Assembly (NCBI RefSeq): GCF_011634835.1
Contig: NZ_SIRP01000001.1
Coordinates: 3,963,748-4,027,747, forward strand
DNA: 64,000 nt
Origin: Isoptericola sp. BMS4
Lineage (GTDB): Bacteria; Actinomycetota; Actinomycetes; Actinomycetales; Cellulomonadaceae
Reading direction: 5' to 3'
Shown here: positions 25,636 to 35,420 of the stretch, piece after piece
Numbering within the stretch: position 1 is the first letter of the stretch
Layout: each line of letters begins with the position of its first letter
The notes under the pieces: generated by a model
Database searches by the model: none
What the model saw: the letters and a program-made list of their open reading frames with translations, nothing else
Told to the model about the DNA's origin: nothing
Made by a program: the position numbers and the translations under genes

Positions 25636-26079
25636 TCAGCCCTCGAACTTCACGTCGAGGACGATCTGCCCGACGCCCCCGAGCGCCTTGGAGACGGGGC
25701 AGCCGGCCTTCGCGGCCTCGGCCGCCGCGCGGTAGGCGTCCGCGTCGATCCCCGTCGCGGACCCGACGACGCTCAGCAGCACCTTCGAGATCTCGAAGCC
25801 GCCGCCGGCGGCCGGGCTCAGCGTCACGTCGGCGCTCACGTCGGTCTTGCCGGGCGTGCCGCCCGCGTTCGCGACCTCCAGGGAGAACGCCATCGCGAAG
25901 CACGACGAGTGCGCGGCCGCGATGAGCTCCTCCGGGCTGGTCGTGCCGTCGGCGTCCTCGGCGGCGCGCTTCGGGAAGGACACGTCGAACGTGCCGGCGC
26001 CCGAGCTGGCGAGCTGGACCTGGCCGGACCCCTCCTCGAGCGAGCCGTTCCAGGCGGTGCGTGCGGTACGGGTGGGCAT
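25636..26079 (-). CDS. OsmC family peroxiredoxin
   Basis: A 147-residue OsmC/Ohr-type thiol peroxidase. The two redox cysteines are visible as C60 in AAAHSSCFAMAFSLEV and in KAGCPVSKALGGV. The N-terminal TARTAWNGSLEEGSG and C-terminal AAEDADGTTSPEELIAAAH segments match OsmC more than Ohr. It reduces organic hydroperoxides in the cytoplasm. AAGGAGATCTCCT before the ATG at 26079 is a strong ribosome site. Confidence 0.92.
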   Translation of the reverse strand: MPTRTARTAWNGSLEEGSGQVQLASSGAGTFDVSFPKRAAEDADGTTSPEELIAAAHSSCFAMAFSLEVANAGGTPGKTDVSADVTLSPAAGGGFEISKVLLSVVGSATGIDADAYRAAAEAAKAGCPVSKALGGVGQIVLDVKFEG

Positions 26080-26179
26080 AGGAGATCTCCTTCGTGCTCC
26101 GGGACAGGTCACTGCGACGGTATCCCCCGGCACGCGCCCCCGGCACGCGCTCCCGCGCGGCACGCCGGTGTGCGCTCCG

Positions 26180-27658
26180 TCACCGCGACGGCGCGGTGAA
26201 GTCGACCGCCTCGTCCGCGACGGCCAGCACGGACCAGACGTTGCCGTCGGCGTCGGACAGCTCGTAGGCCGGCACCACCAGGACCGCGCCGTCCTCCTGG
26301 TGCTGCTGCGTCAGGCCGAGCCGGGCGCTCGTGATCTCCACGTCGGACACCGGCCAGCGCACCGGGTCGCCCGGCGCCGGCGGCGCGGGCGGGGGCGTCG
26401 GCTCGGTCGGTTCCTCGACGGGCCGGTCGACGTCGGCGCCTTCCGCGAACGTGATCGGCCACGCCGACCCCGCGAACCGGGGGTCGCCGAGCCGTTCCAC
26501 CGCCGCGGCCGGGCTGACCACCGGGTAGTCCCCCAGGTCCACGAGGGACCCGAGCGACCCGTCCAGCCAGGCGATGCCGGACGCGCCGACGGTCGCGCTC
26601 CACTGCGCCCCGGTGCGCCTGCCGTCGACCACCTGGTGGGCGGTCACCCAGCGCGCGGGCTCGTCCTCCGTCTCGTCGGCCTCGAGCTCGAAGCCCGCCG
26701 GGTCGACGCCGAGCGACCGCATCGCCTCGCGCAGGGCGTCCACCGCCTGCCCGGCCGTGACCGCCTCGCCCCCCGGCTCGGCGCACCCGGCGGGCTCGGT
26801 CCCGCCGTCGGACGTCGCCGCGTCGCCACGCTCCTCGACGACCTCGCCGCAGCGCCACGGGTCCGCGGACGGGTCCTGGTAGCCGAACGACGCCGTGCCG
26901 TCGGCGGACAGCCAGACACTCGGTCCCCCGCCGTCCCGGGGGCCGACGCTCCACGACCCGTGGTCCCGGCGCGGCTCGCCGTCGACGCCGAGCGCTGCGG
27001 CGACCCGCGCCGCCCCGTCCCGGGTCGCGACGCCCGTGGCGTCGACCCCGTAGGCCGTCGCCTCGCCCGCCTCCGTGGACAGCCCGCGGGCGTGGAACAC
27101 CGCGCGCCCGGAGTACCAGCCCGGGTACGCCATGTCGGCGGCGCCCGGCTCGGTGGCGGCGGCCGCGTCGCCACCCGCGTCCGCGGCACCCGGGAGGGTG
27201 CCCGCCCGCTCCGGAGCGCCGTCGCCGGCGCCGCCCAGCACGACCGCGGGCTCGGCCGAGCCCGGCACGACCGCGTCAGGCTCCCCCGCCTGCGTGCCCA
27301 GCACGTAGCCGCCACCGCCCACGGCCAGGACCGCCACGGCAGCGGCCGCCAGCCACGACGCGCGCCGGCGCCGGCGCGCCGCGAGCTCGTCGCCCTCCGT
27401 CCCGGCACCGGCGCCCTCGGCGGCGCCGGCCCCCGCGGTCTCCGCCCTCGCGGCAGGCTCGTCGGGATCGCCGTCGGCAGCGGGCGGCTCCGCGCCGAGG
27501 ATGTCGTCCACCGCGGCCCGCAGCACGCCCTCGCGCACCCGGACGCGCTCCGCCGGGTCCGCGGCCCGCAGCCGGTCGAACGCCTCGTCCGGGGGCCCGT
27601 CGCCGGCGGCGCGCCCCGTGCTCTCGCCGTGGCCGTCGTGGCCGTCGTCGTGGCTCAT
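26180..27658 (-). CDS. probable membrane anti-sigma/sigma-associated protein
   Basis: A 492-residue protein with a cytoplasmic N-terminus (about 1-97, acidic and His-rich start), one membrane helix (ASWLAAAAVAVLAVGGGGYVLG, about 99-122) and a large extracytoplasmic part. Placed 54 nt downstream of an ECF sigma gene on the same strand, it has the topology of an anti-sigma or sensor partner. No zinc-binding anti-sigma motif (H-x3-C-x2-C) is visible, so it is not a classical ZAS protein. The ectodomain has repeated YGVDATGV/WSVGPRDGG patches not matched to a family. Confidence 0.6.
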   Translation of the reverse strand: MSHDDGHDGHGESTGRAAGDGPPDEAFDRLRAADPAERVRVREGVLRAAVDDILGAEPPAADGDPDEPAARAETAGAGAAEGAGAGTEGDELAARRRRRASWLAAAAVAVLAVGGGGYVLGTQAGEPDAVVPGSAEPAVVLGGAGDGAPERAGTLPGAADAGGDAAAATEPGAADMAYPGWYSGRAVFHARGLSTEAGEATAYGVDATGVATRDGAARVAAALGVDGEPRRDHGSWSVGPRDGGGPSVWLSADGTASFGYQDPSADPWRCGEVVEERGDAATSDGGTEPAGCAEPGGEAVTAGQAVDALREAMRSLGVDPAGFELEADETEDEPARWVTAHQVVDGRRTGAQWSATVGASGIAWLDGSLGSLVDLGDYPVVSPAAAVERLGDPRFAGSAWPITFAEGADVDRPVEEPTEPTPPPAPPAPGDPVRWPVSDVEITSARLGLTQQHQEDGAVLVVPAYELSDADGNVWSVLAVADEAVDFTAPSR

Positions 27659-27712
27659 GCCGACCTCCTCGGTCCCGGCCGCCCGCTGCGGCCCCCTGCC
27701 CGGTCTGTGTGC

Positions 27713-28264
27713 TCAGCGCGCACCGGCTTGCACCTCGTCCGCCTCCGCCTCCCAGGCGGCGCGCAGCCGCGCACGCGCCCGGGACAGCGCGGCGTCCGCG
27801 CCCCCGCGCGAGACGCCGAGCACCGCCGCGAGGCCGTCGCCGTCCAGCCCCTCCCACGCCACGAGGAGCAGCACGCGCCGCTCCCGCGCCGACAGCCTCG
27901 CCAGCACCGCGCGCACGCGGTCGTCGTCGACGGCCAGGTCGGCCGGGTCCACGTCGTCGGGCTCCTCGGGCACCACGGCGACCGGCGTCGCCCGCGCCTT
28001 GCGGCGGTGGTTCGCCAGCACGAACCCGGCCGTGCGGTACAACCAGGGCAGCTCGGCCCCGCGCGGCACGTCGGCACGCCGCCGCCACGCCGTGGCCAGC
28101 ACGTCCGCGGCGAGGTCCTCGGCGTCGTCCGAGCCGGCCGGGAGCCGGCGCACCAGGTAGCGCTGCACCGCGCCGGCGTGCGCCGCGAACACCGCGTCGA
28201 ACCAGGCGGCGTCCGCCCCGGCCCCGCGCACGTCGACGGGCGCCGGGTCTGTCTCTGGGCTCAC
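27713..28264 (-). CDS. ECF-type RNA polymerase sigma factor
   Basis: A 183-residue sigma-70 family protein with region 2 (about 20-90, including DAEDLAADVLATAWRRR and LPWLYRTAGFVLANHRRK) and region 4 (about 120-175, LSARERRVLLLVAWEGLDGD then VLGVSRGGADAALSRAR). It directs RNA polymerase to its own promoters. GTG at 28264 is the start that fits region 2 spacing. It is followed by the membrane protein above, presumed to hold it inactive. It is divergent from the DUF4012 gene. Confidence 0.9.
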   Translation of the reverse strand: MSPETDPAPVDVRGAGADAAWFDAVFAAHAGAVQRYLVRRLPAGSDDAEDLAADVLATAWRRRADVPRGAELPWLYRTAGFVLANHRRKARATPVAVVPEEPDDVDPADLAVDDDRVRAVLARLSARERRVLLLVAWEGLDGDGLAAVLGVSRGGADAALSRARARLRAAWEAEADEVQAGAR

Positions 28265-28394
28265 CGGGCCTCCCGTGGTCCTGCGTCCGCTTCCACCCCG
28301 CCTGTGTCGCCGGGCGCCGCACCCTTGCACGGCCGGCGGATCTCACCCGCAGATTCATCCCGCCACCGCGTCGCGGCGGCCCTACCGTTCCAGC

Positions 28395-30284
28395 ATGACG
28401 GTGGACGCCGGCACGCGGAACGGTCCGGCCCCCGGACGGGCACGGACACGCCGACACACGGGCCGGTGGGTCCTGCTCGTGCTGCTGGTGCTCCTGGCCG
28501 CCGGCCTCGCCGGCGCCGTCCTGCTGGTCCGCGACGCCCTCGCCGCCCGGGAGGCCCTCGCGGCGGTCGCCGTGCAGGTCCCCACCGTGGAGCAGGAGCT
28601 GCGCGACGCCGCCTCGCCGGGCAGCGACAGCTCCGACGGCGCGGACCGCGCGCAGGTGGAGGCCGCGCTCGCAGAGCTCGTCCGCGCCACCGACGAGGCC
28701 CGCGCCGCGACCGACGGCCCCCTGTGGTGGCTCGCGGCCCGCGCGCCCGTCGTCGGCCCGTCGGCCCGGGCGGTCGCCGACGTCGCGCTCGTGCTCGACG
28801 ACGTGGCCGACCGCGCGCTGCCCGGCCTCGTCGAGGTGGCCGACGCCGTCGCCGCCACGGGGCGCACGCCCGACGGCGGCCTCGACCTCGGCCCCCTCCG
28901 GGCGGCGGCGCCGGCGGCCACCGAGGCGCGCGCGACCGTGGACGCCGCCCGCGCCCGCCTCGACGGCGTGGACCCCGACGCCCTGCTGCCGGAGCTCGCG
29001 GGCCCGGTCCGCACCCTGCACGACCGGCTCGGCGACCTGGCCGGCGCCGCCGCGACCGCGGAGCGTGCCGCCGTGCTGGCCCCCGCCATGCTCGGCGCCG
29101 ACGGGCCGCGCACGTACCTCGTGCTGGGGATGAACTCCGCCGAGCTGCGCGCCGGCGGCGGCATCCCCGGCGCCCTGATCCTGCTGCGCGTCGACGAGGG
29201 GCGCGTCGAGCTGGTGCGCCAGGTGCCCGCGTCCGCCGTCGGCCCGTTCGACGAGCCCGTGCTGCCGCTCGCGCCGGACGACGTCGCCGCCTACACGCCG
29301 CGGCTGGGCCGGTTCGTGCAGGACGTCACCGCCACCCCGCACTTCCCGACGTCCGCCCGGCTGGCCGCCGCGATGTGGGCCCGGGCGCAGGGCGAGGAGG
29401 TCGACGGGGTGCTGGCCACGGATCCCGTCGCCCTGGCGGCGCTGCTCACGGAGACCGGGCCGGTCGACGTCCCGCTCTCCGGGCGGGTCGCCGACGCGCT
29501 CGGCCGCCGGCACGTCGAGGTGGGCGGTGCCGACGCCGTCGACGTGCTGCTCCGGCGCGCCTACGACCTCCTGGAGCCCGACGACGCCGACCTGTTCTTC
29601 GCCGACGTGGCGGGCGCCGTCCTGGCCCGCGCGACGGCGCCCGACGTCGCCCCCGGCGCCCTGCTGGGCGGCCTGCGCGCCGCGGCGGGCGAGCACCGCC
29701 TGCGGGTGTGGTCGGCCCACGACGCGGAGCAGCGCCGCCTCGCGGGCACCGTGCTCGCCGGAGGGTTCGACGACGGGCCGCGGGCGGCCGACGCCGTCGG
29801 GGTGCTCCTCACGGACCACGTCTCCGGCAAGATGTCCGCCTACCTCGACGTGTCGCTGACGCACGCGCGCTCGCGCTGCACCCCGGAGGGCAGGGTCGAC
29901 GTGCTCGAGCTCCGGCTCGCGTCGACGGCCCCCGCCGACGCCGCGACCGCGCTGCCCTGGTACGTGGCGGGCCTGCCCGGCGGCGAGGCCCCGCCCGGCA
30001 CGCTCCTGGTCGGGGTGACGGTCGCCGGCCCCCGCGGCGGCCCGGCGCCGCGGCTGGAGCGGGACGGCGACCCGTTCGGCGGGCGGTCCGCCACCACGCA
30101 CGGCCGCCCCACGACGGCCGTGACCGTCCGGCTCGACCCGGGCGCGTCGACCACGCTGCGGCTGCGCGTCCCGGCCGCCGCCGAGCCCGGCCCGGCCACG
30201 CCGCCGGGCAGGCTCGAGGTGTGGTCCACCCCGACGGTCTCCGCCGGCGGGCTGCTGGACGTGCCGGTGCCCCGCTGCGGGTGA
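28395..30284 (+). CDS. DUF4012 domain-containing membrane protein
   Basis: A 629-residue protein. One N-terminal helix (WVLLVLLVLLAAGLAGAVLL, about 27-46) anchors a large outside part. The DUF4012 core includes RTYLVLGMNSAELRAGGGI and the following LLRVDEGRVELV, and later VDGVLATDPVALAALL. Such proteins occur in actinobacterial and other Gram-positive envelopes, often beside polysaccharide or surface-protein genes; the reaction is unknown. Next downstream is an LPXTG surface protein, and upstream a divergent sigma factor. Confidence 0.85.
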   Translation: MTVDAGTRNGPAPGRARTRRHTGRWVLLVLLVLLAAGLAGAVLLVRDALAAREALAAVAVQVPTVEQELRDAASPGSDSSDGADRAQVEAALAELVRATDEARAATDGPLWWLAARAPVVGPSARAVADVALVLDDVADRALPGLVEVADAVAATGRTPDGGLDLGPLRAAAPAATEARATVDAARARLDGVDPDALLPELAGPVRTLHDRLGDLAGAAATAERAAVLAPAMLGADGPRTYLVLGMNSAELRAGGGIPGALILLRVDEGRVELVRQVPASAVGPFDEPVLPLAPDDVAAYTPRLGRFVQDVTATPHFPTSARLAAAMWARAQGEEVDGVLATDPVALAALLTETGPVDVPLSGRVADALGRRHVEVGGADAVDVLLRRAYDLLEPDDADLFFADVAGAVLARATAPDVAPGALLGGLRAAAGEHRLRVWSAHDAEQRRLAGTVLAGGFDDGPRAADAVGVLLTDHVSGKMSAYLDVSLTHARSRCTPEGRVDVLELRLASTAPADAATALPWYVAGLPGGEAPPGTLLVGVTVAGPRGGPAPRLERDGDPFGGRSATTHGRPTTAVTVRLDPGASTTLRLRVPAAAEPGPATPPGRLEVWSTPTVSAGGLLDVPVPRCG

Positions 30285-30305
30285 ATCCCCCGCACGGCGC
30301 GCCTT

Positions 30306-30317
30306 TCACCCGGGTGA
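30306..30317. promoter_or_regulatory. 12-bp palindrome upstream of LPXTG gene
   Basis: TCACCCGGGTGA is a perfect palindrome, followed by a looser TCACC-containing copy (TTCTCACCTGCCCGGG). It lies 80-90 nt before the LPXTG gene start and could be an operator. Confidence 0.4.
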
Positions 30318-30397
30318 GCACGGTTCTCACCTGCCCGGGCGCGGCTAGCGTGAACGGCACGCAGCACCACCGTCGCAGCACCGCTGAAGGAGTCGAG

Positions 30398-31138
30398 ATG
30401 GGCATCGCCGGACGCAGGCTCGTGGCTCCCGTCATCGGCACCGTGACGGGCACCCTGCTCGCGCTCGGCGCGGTCGGCGCGACGTCCGCCGGAGCCGCCA
30501 CGACGCCGAGCCCGGGCGCGGACGGCTACGAGCCGCCCGAGGAGCCCACGCTCACCGCCGAGATCTTCGAGCCCGTGTGCGACGGCGACGTGCCCTACCT
30601 GCGCTACGCCGTGAAGGCCACGGGCACGGAGAACGACACCGTGACGATCACCTGGATCCACCCCTCGGGCGCGGACGTCGTCCAGGCGGGCCTGCCGCTG
30701 TCCGGGCGGGTGCTGTGGCCCGGCGCCGAGGTGGCCGACGACGGCACGCCGCTCGACTGGCCCGGCTGGCGCCTCGAGGACGGCACCTGGGTGGTCGGCG
30801 ACGAGTACGACTGGGTGCGCCCCTCGGTGGACGTGCTGTTCGAGGTCAACCCCGAGCTGACGCTGACGGCCGACTACCCGCCGTCGTCCCCCGACTGCGC
30901 GACGAACCCGCCCGGGCAGCCGCCGAGCACCCCGCCCGAGCCGGGCGACGACACCACCCCCGCCTCCCAGTCGACCGTGCCGGCGGCCGTGCCCCCGGGG
31001 TCGGCGACTCCCCAGGGGCCCGTGGCCCTGCCCCGCACCGGGGCACAGGTCGCCGGCCTCGCCGCTCTCGCCGCCCTGCTGGTCGGGGCGGGGGCGCTGG
31101 CCGTCGGCACGGTCCGCCGGCGACGCGCGCAGCGCTGA
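30398..31138 (+). CDS. LPXTG-anchored surface protein
   Basis: A 246-residue exported protein. The signal peptide (about 1-33) ends near TSAGAAT. The mature part (about 45-170) is a small beta-rich domain with two cysteines (EPVCDGD and SSPDCATN). A Pro/Thr-rich spacer precedes the sorting signal: LPRTG at about 212-216, a hydrophobic helix and the tail RRRRAQR. A class A or E sortase would link it to peptidoglycan. AAGGAG lies upstream of the ATG. No ligand-binding family recognised. Confidence 0.85.
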   Translation: MGIAGRRLVAPVIGTVTGTLLALGAVGATSAGAATTPSPGADGYEPPEEPTLTAEIFEPVCDGDVPYLRYAVKATGTENDTVTITWIHPSGADVVQAGLPLSGRVLWPGAEVADDGTPLDWPGWRLEDGTWVVGDEYDWVRPSVDVLFEVNPELTLTADYPPSSPDCATNPPGQPPSTPPEPGDDTTPASQSTVPAAVPPGSATPQGPVALPRTGAQVAGLAALAALLVGAGALAVGTVRRRRAQR

Positions 31139-31181
31139 CCGGCACGAGCTCCGCCCCGGACCCCGGGCCGGAGGACAGGCC

Positions 31182-31245
31182 CCGGTGACGGCGGCGGGCA
31201 GCCCCCGCGCCCCCCTGCGGGAGGCGGGCCCGCCGTCGTCACCGG
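31182..31245. terminator. bidirectional terminator LPXTG gene / chitinase
   Basis: An 18-bp stem with one mismatch (31182-31199 with 31228-31245) and a 28-nt GC-rich loop sits between two converging genes. Confidence 0.65.
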
Positions 31246-31250
31246 TCTTC

Positions 31251-32897
31251 TCAGCAGGCGCCCTGGTCGCGCCAGACGCCCCACTCGCCGGTGGTGCCGG
31301 GCTCCTCCCCGGTCGTCCACCACTGCGCCCGCCACTCGTGGCCGCCGTGCGCCACCACGTCGCCGCCGGTGTACACGGCGGAGGCGTCCCAGGCGCCGGC
31401 CGCGCAGTCACCTGCCGGCGGGTCCGTCGGGTCCGGGTCGGGCTCCGGGTCGGTCCCCGGCTCACCGGGGTCGACCGGCCCGGGGTCCCCGGTGAGCAGC
31501 CCCGCCTCGACCGCGTCGAGCAGCTCGCCCGGCTCGTCGCCGGACAGGTCCCACCACATGGCCCCGCCGAGGCCCTGCTCGCGGACGTATCCGGACTTCT
31601 GCGCGACGGTCCGCGGGGTGTCCAGGCTCCACCAGGTGTTGCCGTCGTACCGCCACGCGGCGCCCACGGCCTCGTCGTAGTGGCCCGTGCCGAGCGACTT
31701 CAGCACGTCGTAGTCCTCGATGCCGGCCTCCCACGTCGCGGGGGCGGCGCCGGTCGCCGGTCCCCACGGCTCCGCCGAGGTCGCCCCCGTCCAGCCGCGG
31801 CCGTACATCGCCATGCCGAGCCCGAGCTGGGCCGGGTCGACACCCGCCGAGACGTACTCCTGGACGGCCCTGTCCACGGAGAACTGCCGGCTCGGCTCCC
31901 GCGGGTCCGCCGGGTCGTCGTACAGGTTGATCTGGTGGCCGGTGAGCGCCGGGTCCCAGGCGCCGTGCAGGTCGTAGCCCTGGACGTTCCCGAAGTCGAG
32001 CGAGTCGAAGACCGCCGGGTCGTTCCACCCACCGGCGGCGATGTCGGCCGGGTTGGCCGGCAGGAACGCCGAGAGCAGGTAGTCCTCGCCGGTCTCGGCG
32101 CCGTACGCGTCCAGCTGGCGGCGGAACTCCGCGAGCAGCGCCTTGAAGTTCGCGGCGTCGTTCTCCTCGTCGACGTGGTTGCCCACGTTGCCGTTCTGCG
32201 AGCCGGGCCACTCCCAGTCGATGTCGAAGCCGTCGAACACGCCGGCGGCCGCACCCGGCCCGCCGCGCCCGTCGATCACGGGCAGGTCGCCCTTGAGGTA
32301 CAGGTCGACGCAGGACGACACGAACTTCTGCCGGGACTCGGGCGTCGCGGCGGCCTTCGAGAAGTTCTTCGACCACGTCCACCCGCCGAGGGACAGCATG
32401 ACCTTGAGGTGCGGGTGCTTCGCCTTGAGCTGCTTGAGCTGGTTGAACGAGCCGGCGAGCGGCTGGTCCCAGGCGTCGGCCTCGCCCGACACGCTGTCGG
32501 CGGCGGAGTAGCTCTTGCCGTAGTCGGCGTACGCGTCGCCCGCGCCGTCGGAGCCGTTCGGGCCTGATCCCTGCGCCTTGTTGGCCTCGAAGCAGGTGAG
32601 CGTCTCGTGGTGGATGTTGCCGAACGCGTAGTTGACGTGGGTGAGCTGCTCGGCGGCGCCGGACGTGTCCAGGTCCTGCACCTGGAAGTCCCGCCCGTAG
32701 ACGCCCCACTGGGTGAAGTACCCGACGTTGCGGTATCCGTTGATCGCGCTGTCGCCGGGGTCGGCGACGGCGGACGCCGCCTCGGCACCCGTCGACGCGG
32801 ACGCGGCTACGGCGCTCACGCTGCCGGCGACCACCATGGCGGCGGCTGCCAGGGCGGCCGCCCCGCGGCGCGCCCTCGTGACGTGTCTGGACATCAT
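31251..32897 (-). CDS. secreted GH18 chitinase with C-terminal CBM5/12
   Basis: A 548-residue exported endochitinase. A signal peptide (about 1-45, MMSRHVTRARRGAAALAAAA then AVAASAS) leads to a GH18 TIM barrel with the catalytic DGFDIDWEWPG (general acid E229), SLGGWTW, MAMYGRGW and MWWDLSGDEPG. After a Pro/Asp linker comes a CBM5/12 chitin-binding module (AWDASAVYTGGD ... WWTTGEEPG). It cuts beta-1,4 GlcNAc polymers outside the cell. AGGGAAGGGAACG precedes the ATG at 32897. It lies downstream of and parallel to a second chitinase. Confidence 0.95.
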   Translation of the reverse strand: MMSRHVTRARRGAAALAAAAMVVAGSVSAVAASASTGAEAASAVADPGDSAINGYRNVGYFTQWGVYGRDFQVQDLDTSGAAEQLTHVNYAFGNIHHETLTCFEANKAQGSGPNGSDGAGDAYADYGKSYSAADSVSGEADAWDQPLAGSFNQLKQLKAKHPHLKVMLSLGGWTWSKNFSKAAATPESRQKFVSSCVDLYLKGDLPVIDGRGGPGAAAGVFDGFDIDWEWPGSQNGNVGNHVDEENDAANFKALLAEFRRQLDAYGAETGEDYLLSAFLPANPADIAAGGWNDPAVFDSLDFGNVQGYDLHGAWDPALTGHQINLYDDPADPREPSRQFSVDRAVQEYVSAGVDPAQLGLGMAMYGRGWTGATSAEPWGPATGAAPATWEAGIEDYDVLKSLGTGHYDEAVGAAWRYDGNTWWSLDTPRTVAQKSGYVREQGLGGAMWWDLSGDEPGELLDAVEAGLLTGDPGPVDPGEPGTDPEPDPDPTDPPAGDCAAGAWDASAVYTGGDVVAHGGHEWRAQWWTTGEEPGTTGEWGVWRDQGAC

Positions 32898-32998
32898 CGT
32901 TCCCTTCCCTCGGGGCCCGCGCTCTCGTCGTCGGGCCGTGGGTACCGGCCGCGCCCATCGAACGGGGGACGGGGCACGGCCGGTGACTCGTGGTGCGG

Positions 32999-35371
32999 TC
33001 AGCAGGCGCCGGCGTCGTCCCAGGGGCCCCACGCGGAGCCGCCCGGCTCGTCGCCCTGGGTCCACCACTTCGCGGTGTACTCGTGCTCGCCGTACGAGAC
33101 CGCGTCACCGCCGGTGTAGACCGTGGCCGCGTCCCAGGCGGGGGCGTCACAGGCACCGGGCGCGCCGTCGGAGCCGCCGTCGTCGCCGCCCGCGCCCGGT
33201 TCGACGACCGTCGCACCGCGCGGATGGTCGTACGTCGTGGCGTACTCGGTGCCGTCGATCGTCACCGTGACGTTGGAGAACTGCGCCACGGGCAGGGCCC
33301 ACTTCAGCTGGTTGGTGATCGACCCGCCCGCCGGGATCCCCCCGGCAGGCACCTCGAACGTCGCGGTGTGGAAGCTCGCGCCGAGCCCGCCGACGTTCGG
33401 GCCGCTGCGCCCGGGCGTCGTCGTCGTGCCGAGCCCGGACCAGTCGCTCATCTCCCCCGTGTCGGTGGTCGAGTACTGGAACGACACCGTGGCGCCGGCC
33501 GGGATGCCGGTGGCGCCGTCGTTGCGGAAGACGACCTTCGGAGCGATCGGGTAGTTGTTGTCGCCGAGCGCGAACTCGGTGTAGTCGACGTCGACGTCGA
33601 GCGCCTCGGTGGGCATCGCGTGCTCCGCCTTGGTGGCGCCGTAGGGCGTCGTCGTGGAGAGCTTGTCGTGCATCAGGTCGACGAGCGTGCTGCCCGTCGT
33701 GTACTGCCCGGCGGCCTCGTCGTAGGCGTAGTCGCCGGCGAGCTCCCAGATCATCATGCCGCCCAGCCCTGTCTCGGCCACGTAGTCCGCCTTGGCGCCG
33801 ACGGCCTCGGCGGCGTCACCGGACAGGAAGGTCGCCGTCTCGGCGTTCCACCACCACTGGTTCTTGGTGACGGGGTCGAAGTGCGGCTCGTAGGTGCCCG
33901 CGATGGTGGTGGGCACGCCGTAGGCCTCTGCGTAGTCGCCGACGACGCCGTCCTGCAGGTTCTTGACGTGCCAGATCGGGTTGACCCCGGCCGGGACGGC
34001 GTTGCCCTGCGGGTCGGTGTCGTACCAGAGGTTGTCGATGCCGTCCGCGCCGTTGCCGCACCTGCCGTCGGTCCCGGCGGGGCAGGTGGACCCGGCGGGG
34101 GCCGGGGCGCGGCCGCCCATCCCTGCCTCGCCGCCGGTCACGTCCTGGAAGCCGCGCGTGTAGAACGGCACGCCCAGGTTGATGCGGCCCGCCTGCATGG
34201 CGCCACGGAAGTAGTGGGCCGCCCAGTCCCCGTTGAGGTAGCCGATGCCGTCGTACGCGCCGTACACGTTCCCGGCGGCCAGCTCGGGGTCCTTGCCGTC
34301 GTCGAACAGCGCGGCATTGCCGCCCACGTACTCGTTCCACGCGCCGTGCAGGTCGTACGTCATCAGGTTCACGTAGTCGACGTACTCGGTGATCTGGTAG
34401 ACCTCCATGCCGCGCAGCAGCCAGCCGGACGACGGCGTGGCGGTGGTGAGCAGGTAGTACTCGCCGTCCTCGGCGCCCGCCCGGTCGAGGTGCTCCCGCA
34501 GCGTCCTCATGAGCGCGACGTAGCCCGCGAAGAGCTCGCCGCGGCGGGCGTTGGAGATCTCGAAGTCGTCCGGGTTGCCGGCGTCGGCGTTGGACGTCGG
34601 GTACTCGTAGTCGATGTCGATGCCGTCGAAGCCGTACTCCCGGACGAAGTCCACGACCGACGCCGCGAACGTGTCCATCCGGTCCTGCGACTCGGTGAGC
34701 GTGTAGAAGCCGCCGTCGGCGACGCGGTCGCCCTCGCCGTCGAAGTAGCCGCCGGTCTCGGCCCAGCCACCGACGGCGGGGATGACCTTGACCCCGGGGT
34801 TCGCGGCGCGATACTTCGCGAGCAGGTTGAAGTGGCCGGTGTACGGCAGGCCGGGGTCCATCTCGGCGCCCGCGACGCCCGGCCACGTCATGTCGGTCGC
34901 CGGGTTGCCGGGCACGTCGGCGTTGACCGACACCCGGTCGTCGGGGCCGACATGGGCGAACGCGTAGTTGACGTGGCTCAGCGACTCCCAGGGGATGTCG
35001 CCCGCCAGGTAGGCGGGCTGCCCGTCCGTCCCGGTGCGCCAGGACGAGAAGTAGCCGATGACGCGGCGGTCGAGGCCGTGGGGGAGCTTCTCGCGCCCGT
35101 CGGTGTCGTAGACGTCGCAGTACGGCGTGGCGACGCCGGGGGTCGGGCGCATGCCGTCGGGGCGGCACGCCTCGTCGGGGTCGGCGGCCGCGACGGCCTG
35201 CCCGGTCGCGGCGGCGGGCGGGGTGTCCTGCACGAGCGCGGTGGCCGCGCCGCCCGTCAGGGCGGTCGTGAGGCTCACCGCCAGCGCAGTGACGGCCGCG
35301 AACGACCGGGCACGACCGTGGCCCGGAGCGGCAGGGGGTGCGGTGGGACGTCCGGCAGGTGAGGCTCGCAT
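32999..35371 (-). CDS. secreted multidomain GH18 chitinase with CBM5/12
   Basis: A 790-residue exported chitinase. A signal region (about 1-47) is followed by GH18 with DGIDIDYEYP (catalytic E256), AVGGWAE, VNLMTYDLHGAW and MIWELAGDYAYD. The insert of about 80 residues with two Cys (TCPAGTDGRCGNG) matches subfamily A (ChiA-like) enzymes. Residues about 590-710 look like an Ig/FnIII-type domain, and a CBM5/12 module ends the protein (VYTGGDAVSYGEHEYTAKWW). ATG at 35371 has AGGGAGATC. Together with the next chitinase it forms a pair with probably complementary cleavage modes. Confidence 0.94.
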   Translation of the reverse strand: MRASPAGRPTAPPAAPGHGRARSFAAVTALAVSLTTALTGGAATALVQDTPPAAATGQAVAAADPDEACRPDGMRPTPGVATPYCDVYDTDGREKLPHGLDRRVIGYFSSWRTGTDGQPAYLAGDIPWESLSHVNYAFAHVGPDDRVSVNADVPGNPATDMTWPGVAGAEMDPGLPYTGHFNLLAKYRAANPGVKVIPAVGGWAETGGYFDGEGDRVADGGFYTLTESQDRMDTFAASVVDFVREYGFDGIDIDYEYPTSNADAGNPDDFEISNARRGELFAGYVALMRTLREHLDRAGAEDGEYYLLTTATPSSGWLLRGMEVYQITEYVDYVNLMTYDLHGAWNEYVGGNAALFDDGKDPELAAGNVYGAYDGIGYLNGDWAAHYFRGAMQAGRINLGVPFYTRGFQDVTGGEAGMGGRAPAPAGSTCPAGTDGRCGNGADGIDNLWYDTDPQGNAVPAGVNPIWHVKNLQDGVVGDYAEAYGVPTTIAGTYEPHFDPVTKNQWWWNAETATFLSGDAAEAVGAKADYVAETGLGGMMIWELAGDYAYDEAAGQYTTGSTLVDLMHDKLSTTTPYGATKAEHAMPTEALDVDVDYTEFALGDNNYPIAPKVVFRNDGATGIPAGATVSFQYSTTDTGEMSDWSGLGTTTTPGRSGPNVGGLGASFHTATFEVPAGGIPAGGSITNQLKWALPVAQFSNVTVTIDGTEYATTYDHPRGATVVEPGAGGDDGGSDGAPGACDAPAWDAATVYTGGDAVSYGEHEYTAKWWTQGDEPGGSAWGPWDDAGAC

Positions 35372-35420
35372 GATCTCCCTCGATCTCCCTCGTGGTCGAC
35401 GATGACCCTGGTGAGAAAGT